A stretch of 64,000 bases of DNA from Campylorhamphus procurvoides. Lineage: Eukaryota > Chordata > Aves > Passeriformes > Dendrocolaptidae. The stretch spans positions 2,170,001-2,234,000 of the forward strand of contig WBMV01002681.1 of NCBI GenBank assembly GCA_013396655.1, written 5' to 3'. The notes beneath the pieces are model-generated. The model was not told where the DNA came from and ran no database searches. It was given only the letters and a program-made list of their open reading frames with translations. Below are positions 34,401-47,785 of this stretch, one piece after another. Each line of letters starts with the position of its first letter. Position 1 is the stretch's first letter. A program made the translations under genes and the position numbers.

Positions 34401-37400
34401 ATGACTTGTTTCAATTACTTAGACTTTTATTGCTCTTTATGTAATTTAATGTTGTTTTAAAGCTTCAGCTAAAATCGGATACCATATGTTGACTTTCTTC
34501 TTAAAAAAAGCCCAAAAAACCATCCGACAATCCTTTGGTTAGAAGCCTTACTTTGTCTTCAGTTTGGAGAGGAACAGCAAGGAGGAGCTGGCTGTAAAGT
34601 CAAAACCAGCCTTTCTTTCAAACTACTGAAATCAGGAAAAATTACAAATCTTTCGAAAACCTTAATTTCCCTGTTGTCTCATAGAAACGTTTTAGAAGAT
34701 TTGAAACTGAATTCTCCCATTCCTGTATGGCACAGTCAGCAGAAGATTAAGGCATTATGGACAAGAGGAAAGATGAATTTGGGAGGAGGATGGGGATGAA
34801 AATTTAGAAGCAGACGCAGAGAAGTGAAATGTAAGAGCTATCTGAAGAGTAGACACTGTGAGAAAAAAAATATTACATGATCATATAACTGACTGTATTA
34901 TAAAACATACACTTTTGCTTCTATGCATGACTGTTTTCTTTGGACACAGAGGCAGGTAATGTCTTAGGACTCATATAAATCTTGATGGAATTAACAAATA
35001 ATGGAAAGGTGTTTTGTTTCATAGGTTCTGGCAGGCACAAAAATGGACAATACCATTATTTCTCACACCTACAAGCAGGCCAGGCTAGGGCCCCAGGGAC
35101 TTCAAAATACTAAAAATTATCATATAAAGCTTACTAATTAGTCACAGACAAGTGAATTAAGCCCCCTTTAACTACAGCTAGTAATCTCTGAGGGAAAAAA
35201 TATTAAAGTGAAAAGGGAAAAAATAAAATAAATTTGTCCAAAACTTTCCAATATTTTAAAAGCCAACAAGCATCTCAGTAAAAGCTTTCTCTCTCTCAGC
35301 TTATCTGCATAGGGTATATCACACATATAACCAGGGGACTAAAATTTATAAGACTGGGAGAGTACTATGTGCCGTCACTGAAGATTTTGGGCTTTGTTTT
35401 TTAATGGTTTGTTTCCTGAGAGCTAAATGCTGTCCAAGTTGTCATCACCACATCAGTATATGGAATTAAGCTGACTTTTCAAATGAGCTGCTAATTGTTG
35501 GCTGAAAGAAGGAAAAAAAAGGCATGATCTCAGCACATAGTATTTCCCTTGTCACCAGTCTGCATCCAAGTAATTTGATTTCATGGCATGTAATGCCATG
35601 TTGGATGACTTAATAAAGGTTATTTGCATTAGCTTTGCTTTCCTGGCATTGTTTAGATTATAATTAGAGCAGGCTATTTCACACACTGTACACTGGTTTT
35701 ATAGCAAACATATGTGAGACTTCTGGGATGTGAAAGCTGATGCTAACAAATAAGTATGCTAACAAATTCAGCCAACATAATAATTTTTCAGTTATAGGCC
35801 CTTATCTTCATCTATGAGGGTGATGCAAATTTTCTGTAGACACTGCTGATGTAGCTACACCTGGATGAATTCTCTGGCAAAACAAGTATCTATTTCATGA
35901 TCTTTAAACAACAAACACTCAGTCTTGTTTCTGATTCTTCTTCACAGAAAATCACTATAGGGTTCCAAGAAAAGTAGTTCAGTTTCCAGGTTTGGTTTCA
36001 CCTGTGTACCACCTATAACCAGGGCCTGCATAACATCCCAAAACCCTCTTTAATGCTCAAGATTCCCACACACTGGACTCTCAGGAAAAGTACCTTCAGG
36101 TAAGATAAAGTCTGTAGCTATAACATGAGTTCACTCAGTTTTAATTCTCAAACATTTCCCTATGGTCTGGTGAGAACAGGGCCAAAACAACACTAGAGCA
36201 CCAAGCTCTGTCACATTTACACTTCATATTACTGTATATGTGTGAGTCTATGGAAAAGAAACCACAGCCACAGCAGTGGAACAATTAATTTATGAGCAAT
36301 CATATTGATAGGAAAAGGGTGAAAAATTAGGGGAAAGTTGCTTTGCTTATTTGCACAGCAGAGGGCCAGAGCAGCAATACAGTTCTTCTGGAAGCATCCA
36401 ATAGCAAATGATTGAAAAGATGGAAAAGACACCAGATTCACTGAACTGAGGATGAAAACAACTCACTGTTCAGCCTGGCTCACCAAACTAGCAGACACGT
36501 CACTTAGATAAACAAAAAAACTGCAAAACTTTCTAGCACCAAACTCCCTAATTATTGCAGAAATCTTCTGTTTCATAAATAAAAGTTAAAAAAAAAGTCT
36601 GACTACATGACAAAACAACAGAAATTACAAAAGAAACGCTAGGCTGGAGGACCTTAAATGATTCAGGAGATCAATTGATAGATGACATGTGAAATGAAGC
36701 AACACAAGAGCAACATGTTCACAGTATCTGCTTTGATCTTACATCTCGCACCAGAAATTGCAGTTCCAGCAAGTACTGTACTATGAAGAACAGAATGCTG
36801 CAACAGCATTGTGAGACCATGCAGCAGCGGCAAGGACAGACAGCCAGGCTCAGAGAGCTCTCAAGCATGTGTGTTTTTCTTGTCCAACATTAACAATTGT
36901 TTGAGAAACAATAAAAAACTGGAAGACATGAGAGTACTCACAGAACATGGGCAAACTGGTGTGAAAAACCACAACCATCTCCTCCCAGAGACAACACCAG
37001 AGAATTTCAGATTCATCAGTTGTGATTACAACAGAGGCCACAGAGTATCTTGGAAACTGTTTTATTTAGAAGGCAATACATGAAGTATTTATTTCAACTA
37101 CAAAGAAAGAAACAGAAAAAATAATCAGGGTCAGAGGATCTGATAGGTCTGATTTCATAACACCATTGATTGCAATTCTTAAAAGATTTAAAGTTTTAAA
37201 AATAAGTGAAACAAGCCATCCTTGGAATATACATATGGTAACATCCACTGTGAATATCTTTGTTCTCCTGCTCACTTTTATGTAAAAGTTACCCTAGCAA
37301 TGTACAACAGACAGTCACACACCACCTCATAAGGGAAGTGGCCATGGGCTGAATGTCAAGCGTGGCTCACCCTGTGGCAGTCGGGAATTTCCCAGACAAT

Positions 37401-40400
37401 GTGTGCATGGAGGCACAGCACAGCCATCACAAGGCACCACACACAGAGCCTCTCTGGGCATGCAGTGTTTTGGTGACGGTTCATGGATAGGTAAAGGAGA
37501 AATGCAGCTCTATAGATGCAAGATGTGCCATGCTGCTTGTTCTCAGTTCTGAAGAAGACAGACTAGTTATGGGTCATCATTAGCACAGATGGGTCCACAG
37601 AGCTCCCAAGGACGCTGTTATTGGTTTAATTACTCAGGGAAATGCATCTATGTTTCCAGGTGTCACTAGTAGTTGATATTCTGCAAAATAGACAGTCTGT
37701 AAATATCTTCTTAGACTTAATATAAATGTTCTACAAAACTGTATGGCATTTGAAAAGAACATATTTTTATTTCTGCGTGCTTTTTCAAGGACATATTATA
37801 TAGAATTGATTAGTTTCCTTTCAACCAGGTGCCCTCATTTTTTCTACTACTGTGAAGGTAATAAGACCAGTTATTAAAATCCCACTGTGTGGACTCTCAA
37901 TGTTCTTGCCTTAGAAAAAGAACAAAGACTCAACAGTTTCAAACATTTTCCCCTTTTCCATTAAAGTCCCCTGTAGTCTGAGGTAAAAGCAATTTAATAA
38001 AGTCCCCTTCTGATGTTTACAGCTCTAAAAAGAAGAAAGGAGAAAACTTCAGAAAGTTTACCAGAACACTAAAACAAATTGGGGGCATGTTTTTTCTGTC
38101 ACTTTTGTGATGGCTTTTAAACACTTTTACATGTTATCAGACCAATTAGCCAAATGGAAACCTATCAGAGAACAAACTGAACCAGAATGACTTCATTATT
38201 TAGCAGGAATAGCACCTTTTCAAACTATACCATCCAACTCTCATTTTCTTGAATCAAAGAGGGACTTCAAAGATATTAGATTAACAGCAAAGAACCATAA
38301 CTGATAAAAAAAAAGTGATGGATCAAGAAAAAAGAGTAATCAAACAGAGGTGCAAAGGAAAGCAACAATTCTTCAGCAGACTTTTGGAATAAATATTAGT
38401 GTTTGCATGTCAAAACATGAATGGTGTTGATGAAAATCGTCACAAAATTTTCTAAGTGCTAATTATTACAAACTTGGGATCCTGAAAAATTTACTAATAC
38501 TTTAAAACTGATCTGCTTGCTTAAATATATATATATATATGCATGCATGTATATATACAGGAGTGCACTAAAACACTGGAACTACGAGTGTGTTACAATG
38601 TCTTGGTACAAGACCAGGGAGGAAGAACAAAATATTGTATCAGAAACCTTAATACATATATAAGCTGTTTCAGTCTGTGTATGTCCAACATCCATTGCTA
38701 GGGGACTACCTCTGAAAACCATAATAATGCCATTAATAAATGACAAATGAACATATGAGCAACTGCAGACAGGGTATCAGATATCTGAGCTAGGTACCAG
38801 AGAGCCAGGACACACTTTTAAGCCCAAGACATTAAAAAAATTTTGAGTAGGTAAGGCCTGAACTAGGATGTGTGGATGACAATACATTCTCAAAGGCTGC
38901 GCCTTTGAAGACCCGACTGTAATAGCCACATTTTCACTCTTGCAGAAAAACAGAAAGCAAGGAGTCCCCAGGAGATAGCCAGGTGTCTAGTGCTCTGCCT
39001 TGCATTTTTGTGCAGACTGAAAAATGTAGCTACACCTTCCTGTTATTTGTTGAAGTGAAAGATGATTATTAATTTTTAAGTTTGATATTATCAGTGAAGA
39101 GCTCTGCCTGTATTTATAGTCATCTTTCTCTTATCTTACAAATCCAATAACATTTCTCAGAAATAGAAATGCAATTACTACCAAGAAAGGGACATCTCTT
39201 TGTAGTCTCAGTGCTAAGCACAAAACAACTCAGAATGAAACCTCACAACAGCTAAGGGGGAGATACTCAAAAGCCTCATACATACCAAGGTAAAGTGAAG
39301 AACTAGGAGAGACTGCCCTTGGAACAAACGGTGAGATGTGAGATGATCAGTGTGCTGTCCTGGGACTGGTATTTTCTAAGCCTAGGCAGGTTAAACCTGC
39401 CCTTTACCAGGGTTAAACCTAGGAAAGTTAATAGTGGGCCTGCAACAGAGAAACTCATACAGGAAAATAACTTTGATACCTTGTTTATAAAACCACATCC
39501 TGCCCTATTTTTTACATTTGTATTCTGCAATTATTGACACTATTGCCAGAGGTTTATGCCAGTGTTCCTACAACAACACAACAATTTCCAACTCATTCCT
39601 CAGTAACAGATGGGTATGAGAGCACCATGCACTGAACACATGAATAATGAGCAAGGCACACTTTTTGGATGGGAACTACACAACTGAGGCACCTCTTCTC
39701 TGTTCTGCTTTTCTCTGTGTCCATCATGTTCCTACTTTATTATTGTCCTTTCAAAGATTTTCTCTGGAGAGGACACTGGAATTAAATTACTTCTCTACTT
39801 ATGATTGACTACAAAGCAGCTGTCAAGCAACCAAAGTGTTGCCACCTCCCTCACAAATTACAGTAAATAGCTTCTAAAATAAACTTTGACAAGCTTGTTA
39901 TGCCTAGCAGCACTGACACTAAAATATGCAGTGGACTTAAATAGAAGCGTACTTGGCAGTAGGCAATAAAATAAAGAGACAAAGCTCATGACACTCCAGC
40001 CAGTGTAAGCTTATATGTTTTGAGAATGAAAAAAGGTAGAAAATGAAAATAAACATAAGAGTAATGTTAATATTTCATATTTGGTTATTGGAGGGCCTCA
40101 TTACCTGAAAAAATGTGGAGTCTTTTGTAATGAAAACGCTTTGGCTGTATCTGAAAAATCCTATCACTGTATCCATTGCCAGCTCTAGGTGATGAGTATT
40201 TTGGACAGCATGAAATGATATATTAGTTGTTTCCCAGCCAAAGGACAGCTCTAGTCAGACCTATCCTCCCCAACTAACCACAGTACCAGAGTTCTTACAG
40301 CTGTGAACTTCAGCATCAATGGCAAGCTGTGGGTCTGGCAAGAGCAGAATAGTCCCTTTGTCTGGAACCCCCTTACTGACACGGGAATTCTCTCTGCTGT

Positions 40401-40504
40401 GGTAAGATGATAATCCTACAGTGGTAACTGTGGAAGGCAAGATGCAGAAGGAGAAAAGAAAAAAAAGTTTGGGGGGACAAGAAGGGAAGGGGCATCAGCT
40501 ACTT
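34401..40504. other. Intergenic, no gene recognised
   Basis: AT-rich DNA with an AT microsatellite at 38525-38558. Open frames at 36229-37275 and 39303-39537 overlap on both strands and have no recognised domain. Nothing else is supported. Confidence 0.6.
38525..38558. repeat. AT/GCAT microsatellite
   Basis: An (AT)n run followed by gcatgcatgtatatata. Simple repeat of alternating purine and pyrimidine. Confidence 0.9.
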
Positions 40505-40760
40505 CACGGTGAGGGAGCTGCCTTTTGCAAAGTCGAACAGAACGCGACACTCGTCAAATCCTGCACGTTTCAAAATGCTGCCAGTGCCTGCGGGATGTGC
40601 GGGTGCCGCCCGGCCCATCCCGCGGCGCTCTCCAGCGCCCCCCGCCCGGCGCACTGCGGGACGCGGCCACTGGGCGGCGCTGCGGCACCGCCGCTCGGCC
40701 ACCAGCACCGGCATTTCTGCCCAAAACCCTTCGGCTCCGCCGGTAACAGACCAGCATTTC
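40505..40760. promoter_or_regulatory. Short isolated CpG island
   Basis: About 30 CpG dinucleotides fall in about 250 bases of very GC-rich DNA (for example gccgcccggcccatcccgcg), while kilobases on either side are AT-rich and CpG-poor. It is 17 kb beyond the THSD7A stop. The many overlapping open frames across it are the usual by-product of high GC. Such islands often mark promoters, here possibly of a non-coding transcript, or CpG-rich enhancers. The imperfect repeat gcatttctgcccaaaa / gcatttctgccccaaa occurs at about 40709-40724 and 40754-40769. A weak CTCF-like sequence (ccactgggcggcgctg) is at 40667-40682. No TATA box or recognised coding start was seen. Confidence 0.6.
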
Positions 40761-42267
40761 TGCCCCAAATCCAGGCGCAGTTACATTTTGGAGATGCACG
40801 GCCTGTGAATTCTCCCAGCGTGCTGTCTTTGGAGCAGATACAGAAACAAAATCTAGGCAATGTGGATATTTAGAGACACGGGTTACTGCACTGGGGAGGT
40901 CCCATTAGAGACCAAAATATTTTTTCTATTCCTTTTCTCATTTGCATCTTTTGAATATAGCATTGCACTATCCACTGTAGTACAGCGGGCAAATCCCTGC
41001 TCTGCCAATGTTTTCCCTGGCTATCTATCAGCGTTGCCACTGCACTGGCCCTTTTGTGCTTCTTTTTGTTGATTTAGCACCCCTAGAAATACGGACATGG
41101 AAATTCACAGGATACAGAGCTCACCTCTGTTATCAGATATAGATATAAATTCAGGGCTGAGCAGAGGGAGGACTAATGACCTCCTTCCAGCTGTTACTCA
41201 TGCAGCCCCGTATTGCAGCATCTGCAGCTGAATCACAACACGTGATAAAAGCTTAGTTAACACACAACTTCAGGAAAAGGCTTCAGTGCTATGAATAAGC
41301 TTTAAAAATAAGATAGAAGGAAATAATACAATGCAATTTTCTGACAAGATGGTAAAAAGCACAGTTCACGCTGCTGATGAAGAACAGGTGCAATCACGTG
41401 CAACAACAAGCAGTTTCTGCAAGTAAATGGAAAAAAGTAGTAAGGACCAGAACTTTAACAAGTTTTGTAAACATTTTATGGAAACAAACTTTTAAAGGAA
41501 AAAATGAATCCTGGTTAAAAAGACCAGTTCTATGAAGGAAGCAGCATTCTTGCAGAAACTAAAATCTGCAGAGATATTTTGTTTCTCTTATTCCCTGCAG
41601 AAACTCAGGAAAGAGGACAAGCTGTGCAGAAAACAAGCTTAACACAACCATTTGCTACACACATAACAGTGAAACCTTTCAAAATGAGAGTCTTAGTATC
41701 CATCAAATACCACATTCGTCTTTTGGGTGCTAGGAATGATGCAAATATAATCACCCCATTATGTACCGCTTGTGGATACTTTGCCTTCTTTGGATGAGCT
41801 GCCAATGTAGTTTTATCAGAAATTCAGAGTGCCAGTACCATTTATCCCAACGGTCCTCAGACCTCAGCTGAATCAACACCATTCTGAGAGTTAATGGATT
41901 GGAGGTGTCTAGCCTAATTTCTGCAACATGAGGCAACTCTCTTCCCCAGTTTTTATCTGAAAAGTTAACAGAGTAGCTACTGCATATAGAAGTCAGCACT
42001 TTTTCCACCCCCAAGGAGGTAACAGAGAATATATGTATATTCAGAACATATCACTTTTCCTTATTCTTATCCCTTCCTGGGCAAAATTAAGTGTCTCTGC
42101 TTGCCAAATACTAAATGTTAAACCCACTATTTAAATTCTTTGACTGATTATTTCATAAGATGTCAACAATTTATTGATAATTAGGAAAAGGCACATTACA
42201 AAAAAGAAATCTATCCTTGCAAATATTGCAGAGAGATTACAGAAGTGCTAAGATACCTCGCAGGTCT

Positions 42268-42388
42268 GGAGGTGGATCCTGGGGGTCAGCATGCTGATGG
42301 TGACTCAGCTGCAGAACCTGGCAGGGAGGAGCCAGCTGCATTAGGAAGAGCTTGGAGGAGGTCATTAGCGCTCTCTACTCCACCCTGA
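42268..42388. repeat. Dispersed repeat, copy 2
   Basis: Diverged match to 27880-28010 in the same orientation: ctcagctgcagaacctggcag here against ctcagctggagaccctggcag there, and agcttggaggaggtcattag against agcttgaaggaagtcattag. The family is not identified; a CR1-derived segment is one possibility. Confidence 0.5.
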
Positions 42389-44856
42389 GTTTATATCAAC
42401 CTCTACAACCTGGTCAAAATCAGAACCTAAAGTAGTAAGCAAGAATAACTCTTTATTCTTTATTAGTAATAAATCAATCTACTCTATTTGATTCTAATCT
42501 ACATGGACTAAACCAGATTATAATCATGAATGCCAACAATGCCATTTTCTGTCTACATTAGGTAATTTTCATATTATCTTTACCTGTCAGAAAAGGCTGT
42601 GTTTTCAAATATTGTATTAAAACCAATAAACAGAGACTATATTTTAAAAAATCTCAGACTCTTGAGAATAATTTTAATACTGCACTTTACATCCTTAAGT
42701 ATACTTTGAGAAAAATGCATGGGATGTAATACAGTCATGTCACTCTTGCTGCTAATAAATCTGATTATACCCATGATTATGCCATGGTTCTTATTTATGT
42801 AACATGAATACTGATATTTCTACCTCTGAGCCTTCTCTGGGTGAATGTACTTCTAGACAAGGCGAGAGACACTCCACATAATGTGTACACCCAGTATTAC
42901 CTTACCCTTACCTCCCTACCACCCTCCTGTTATACACTGCTTCCTTCCTTTTTTTTTTTTTCCTTTAAAAGTCCTTGAAAATAAGCTGGAAAGTGCTGAA
43001 AAGTCATCTAAAAAGGAATGAACAGTCATTCTGGTAAAAACATGTAGCTTCTGTGCACAGTTAAACCACCTGGAGCTCCAAGGACAAAGAAACCATTCTG
43101 ATGGTCAGCTTGTCAGCCCCTATCCATCCTGTGAACAAATAGCACATTGGGAAGCACTATTCCTTTGGCACTGGCTTAGCCTCTCTCTAAAGAGGAGACA
43201 TAATAGAATATCGTAAAAACATCCTCTCCCAATCTCTCCTGAAATATTGTACACTCAAAATCAACTTGCTCTTCCTTTGTAACTCTCATTCTGTTTCACA
43301 GGACTCACAAAAGCACACTGATTACAACTTAATTCTTTGGACTCCCTCTTTTCAATGGAGAATATCCTGTCTGCAAGCAAGAGAATACAAGGCTTGGCTA
43401 TACAGAGGAGCTGGCATGCAGGGAGCCAGAGGCTGCATTTATACTACATTAGCCATTGCCTCCTGGAAGCCCAGTTTGCATTAAAGATACCTCCAGGACC
43501 TGACTTGCTCCCCTTTGAAAATAGGCTGTGCTCCTCCAAGGGTTAAAGTGGACCAAATGTCTAAATCCTCCCTCAACTTTCTGAACAGGACTTACTTAGT
43601 AAGAGTAAATTCAGTGTTCTTGAAATTGCCTATGTGATTTTAATGATAGTGGTACTCTAACATATCTTCAAAAATCATTGCTTACAGGGATAAGTACTTT
43701 CACTAAGGAGAATTTTTTTTTTTCTCAGCAGAGGTGGCAGCTAGTTATTTATATCAGGGAGTGAAACATTTCTTTGTAGTTGAGCATTTTCCTGGGTGTG
43801 TGTTATATCAGTGAACTCAACCAGACTTTCCAGAACAGAGATCAGGTTTGCAGTAGAAATTTTAAGGGTGAGCTAGAAGGGGGAGGCTTAGCCTGCATAT
43901 TCCTTTAGGATTCCACTGGATAAAATATGCTGCAGAACATGTAAGAATGTAGGGCACGTTCAGCACGAATACAGCTTATTGCTATTATTATTAAATTATA
44001 TTTTCCAGGTAAATAAGGTAATAAGGTAATAAAATTGCTTCGCTACTCTATTCCTAATAATAAATAACATTTTTGACCACATCTGGCAGAAAGGCAACAG
44101 CCTCAAATACTTCTGTTTTATAATGAAAATGGATGTCAGGGTAGAGAGGTGCTCTTGATGACTGAGCAACTGCCATGTAAATTCACACATATTCCTTGGA
44201 AAGCAGAGAATCTCACCCTGAAGACATCCTCAGGACACCAAACACCCAGAGTTGTCCTCTTGTGGAGCTCTTTGCTTCTCAGGACCTCATTGAGGATGGA
44301 TCTGTGCCTGTATCACCTCCATTCTTTTGCTAGACAGTGATATATTTTGAAATATTATTCTAAAAATTTCACTCAGCACTCAGTTTCATAACACATGAGA
44401 AAATATTTTAGAATCCTCGATTTAGATGACACACCCCATGTACACAAACATCATGCAGACAGATACCCAAGTTTTTGTTCCCTTTTTTAAACTGCTTCTT
44501 TTCTTTCTGAAGCTAATTAAAAGAGTGAACCAGAGAAAACTACAAATGTATTTCAATGTTACCTAAAGAGTAGAAGAGCTTCTAATATTAACAAATGTGT
44601 CTTTTTACAAAACAGCACAAACCTAATTTGAAAAAGCAGCAAGCACAACTATGTTAAAAATGGATGCTGACCATGAAAAAATCCAAACCAAACAACAGTA
44701 CATCAATAGACAAGATTAGTATTTATATAGACTACTTCAAAAAAACCCTGCTGCATCATATGCACTAAATCTGTCTTAGCAATGTTCAGTGGAACAAAAT
44801 GAAACAGAGAAAGGCAAGGACACCTTTATCTAGTGCTTGTAACTACCACAGAAGTT

Positions 44857-44871
44857 CCACAAGAGGGCAGC
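44857..44871 (+). promoter_or_regulatory. Consensus CTCF-binding motif
   Basis: CCACAAGAGGGCAGC fits all 15 positions of the core consensus CCASNAGRKGGCRSY, reading on the plus strand. Occupancy cannot be judged from sequence. Confidence 0.6.
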
Positions 44872-47027
44872 ATATACTTGAATTTGAGATAGAAATGACG
44901 GACCCGCTCTTTTCCCATCCTTTCACTTCCTCCGTTATTTTTATTCCACTGCAAAAAGATAATAAATGCAAAGGCGCCCCGGTTGTTGGTATGACAGCAG
45001 TTTCTGAGTGTCAGGGGAACTGCTCTCTCAGTTCTTTGTCAAGCTGACAAAGTAGAAAGGGGTCCCATGAAACACATGATAACTTTTAGGAAAGGATATA
45101 TTAAAAATTATAAAATATGTTTCACTATGAAGCTTCTTAAAGATATATTCCCTTATAGAAAAGGGATGTATTTTTATTAATGAATCACAGATAAAATATG
45201 GAACACTTAAATCCTTGGTTAGGGATATATGTGAAAATATTTAGAGGTGGGATAATTCATTAATTGTTTCAAGAGCATTGGAAAAATTAAACCTGAGTAG
45301 GAAAAGCATTTTTTTTTATCCTCAGTTCATACAAAAAGACAGTTTTTGCATTTTACTATGCTATGAGTTTTGCATTAGTAGCATACAAAAATATGATCAT
45401 GAGGCTTGTATTCCTAACAAAAAAAATATTTTAAATCTCTTGGATATCTGAGGGTTTTTTCTGAAAATTCCAGTGGGAAAACCCCCCACTTTTATCGATG
45501 TCTTTAGCTGCATGCTTTCCACTCTTCCATAATTCCTGTAGTTCAGGTGAGAACATTAGTGGTCTGTACAGAAACAACCATAACATTTCCAATGCCAAAA
45601 CAGAATTACAGAAATTCAGCTGCCACTCTGGAAAAAGAGGGAGCAGAATTGTCCATGATAAAGCAGAAATACTTGCAGTAGCATTGAGGAACAAAGAAAA
45701 AAATGTTTTGGAGGAGAAGTCTCTGTTTAGGTTAAAAACCCTGATTAAATCTCACTCACTGAGACGTGAAGTTTGTGTCTAATACAGACACTTTGGCTGA
45801 TCCTGTTGAAGGGGCCATGGCCAGCACTAGGCTGAAATTCATGTGATTTATACTAAAGAAATCAAAATGTCTGACCACTCCCATTAACATCTCCTAGTGA
45901 ACTGCTGTGCTGAAAGCTGGTTTTCAACACTATCATACTCCGTGAAGGAGAGGCCCCATTCAACAGAGAATGTAGGAAATGCTGGGAGGCCAAGAGAACA
46001 CAAAAAGCATCAGGCAAATATTTAAATACTAGCAGTGCTTGGGGTAGTAAGGAAATTTGCATAATTTTGAAAGTGATTTAGAAAACAGCTATCATAGATG
46101 CCAATTAACATAAAAATCAGTTGTAAAAGATCTGTAGAGGGTTAGGGCTCTTCCTTCACTTCAGTGCTTTTGGAAATCATAGTATTTATCATTATTTGGG
46201 CATGATGATTGAACTCCCCTCCCTCCTGCCCCTGCATCTGTGGAGACAAGTCTTCTGTTACATATGACTTTTAGATTCTCTCTTTGATATTAATTTACAG
46301 AATAATGAAAAAAATTACTAAGGGGCAATCATACAGGAAACAAAACAGGGGTTTCTGATTTTTGCCCCCCTAAAAGCAGCAGAGAAACTGTGCAACAAGA
46401 GATGGGTCATCAATAAAGAAGAAGCCATCTGGACAGCTCTAGCTGTTTGACTAGCTTTTTGTCTTTCTGAGGCTAAGTCTCAGAGCCTCAGAGACATCCC
46501 CATCAAAGAAATTTGTGGCAAGATTGATACTCGAGCAGAAAGCCTGTCACGTATAATCTTTTTAAAGAAACCAATCATGCAAACAACTTCAATTTGCATC
46601 TTCCAGTTTAAAGATGGCATTTAACTGTGCCGGAGCAGCCTTATAAATGAACAAATAAATAATCTTATGTATTATATTGTTTTCTTACTATATGCTAAAT
46701 ATTTTGGACATCACACAACACTAAAAGCCCACACTGCATCAGTCCAGGATCATTAATGTGACCCAGAGGAGTCATGTCAGTCCTCAGCTCTGGGGTGATT
46801 AGGCCATGCACGCCTACAGAAGATAAATGGCAGGAAAAAGAATTACCAATGGCGACTACAATGACATCAGAAACTGAGATATTTTCCCCTCCCCCCTTAT
46901 AATGACAAGCTATTTTAAACAATGATAAGAATATAGCAATAATTCATGCACTTCCTGTCCCCATTCCTTAAATCAACTTAAAGATGAAAAATTCAGGTGT
47001 TTTTCATGTGCAAAACAATACGGTCCC

Positions 47028-47785
47028 TGTACTGGTTTAAAGGTGAACCAGCAGGAGAAATGAAATCAACTCTGAAAGAGATTGCAAGTCAGAATTACAA
47101 TTTAATAAAAAGATCACAACAAGTACAATTATGCAGAGGAAAAATGTTTGACCCACAAAAAACAGATGTACCATCCAGCACCCTGGGACATGAACAAAAC
47201 GGAGCTTGCCAGCCCCTGTGCTGAGCACCACATAGCCCACCCTTTAGTAAAAAGTAAAAGGAAAGAGAAAACCTGTTGCTGAGGATGATGGCCACAGTCT
47301 GGTCAAGAGTGCCAGTTGCAGTCCTGTTGAGGTCCTGGTCCTCCTCTGGATCCCACAAGTGGTCCCAGAAGTGCCAAACCCCCAAGGTTATATATGCTTG
47401 GGCTCAGATGGGAGTGCCCAGTACCTCCGCCAGGGCCGGGAGTTTCACAATAGGTGATTTACTGTGTAAGTCATGGGATACTCCTTGATGGCCCATTGGC
47501 AGACATGATCCTTCAGGCTGTGTGTGAAGGTGCTAAGGACTTCCCTCCCTGGAGGGGGGTCATCACACCTGAATCATTGGTGTGAAGACAGGAAAACTTC
47601 CTTATCTTACAGAGTTCCTAAATGCCCAGCTTGTAGCCTGAGGGGCCAGGTGTGCCCTGGGCAGCTGCTGCAAATGATCAATTGTTAGCAGTCTCTGAGA
47701 AAAATGACATAAGAGGGTGTAGAATACAAAGCCCTGTACACATTCACACAGTGACAAACTGGTCCCGGCCACTATAACCAGGACA
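47028..47785 (-). mobile_element. Solo LTR of an endogenous retrovirus (ERVL-like), copy 2
   Basis: A 758-bp unit starting tgtactggttt and ending aaccaggaca has inverted TGT/ACA termini and is bounded by GTCCC on both sides, an exact 5-bp target-site duplication. It is related to the unit at 28044-28698 but carries about 115 extra bases (roughly 47541-47655) that copy 1 lacks. On the minus strand there is a TATA box (GCATATATAACC, 47387-47398) and an ATTAAA signal further on, so the LTR is read as minus-oriented. There is no internal retroviral coding region. Open frames inside it are not genes. Confidence 0.9.

Larger units (their letters stand above)
40770..47027. other. Intergenic, no gene recognised
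   Basis: AT-rich DNA. It holds the second copy of a dispersed repeat (42268-42388), a T-run at about 42951 and a CTCF site at 44857. Open frames at 41579-42014, 43266-43546, 44799-45047, 45431-45782 and 46695-46922 are short and unrecognised. Confidence 0.6.

Noticed and set aside
40421..40873. Several overlapping open frames of up to 150 codons on both strands
   Set aside because: They all cross the CpG island, where high GC removes stop codons in every frame. No frame shows a domain or conserved start.
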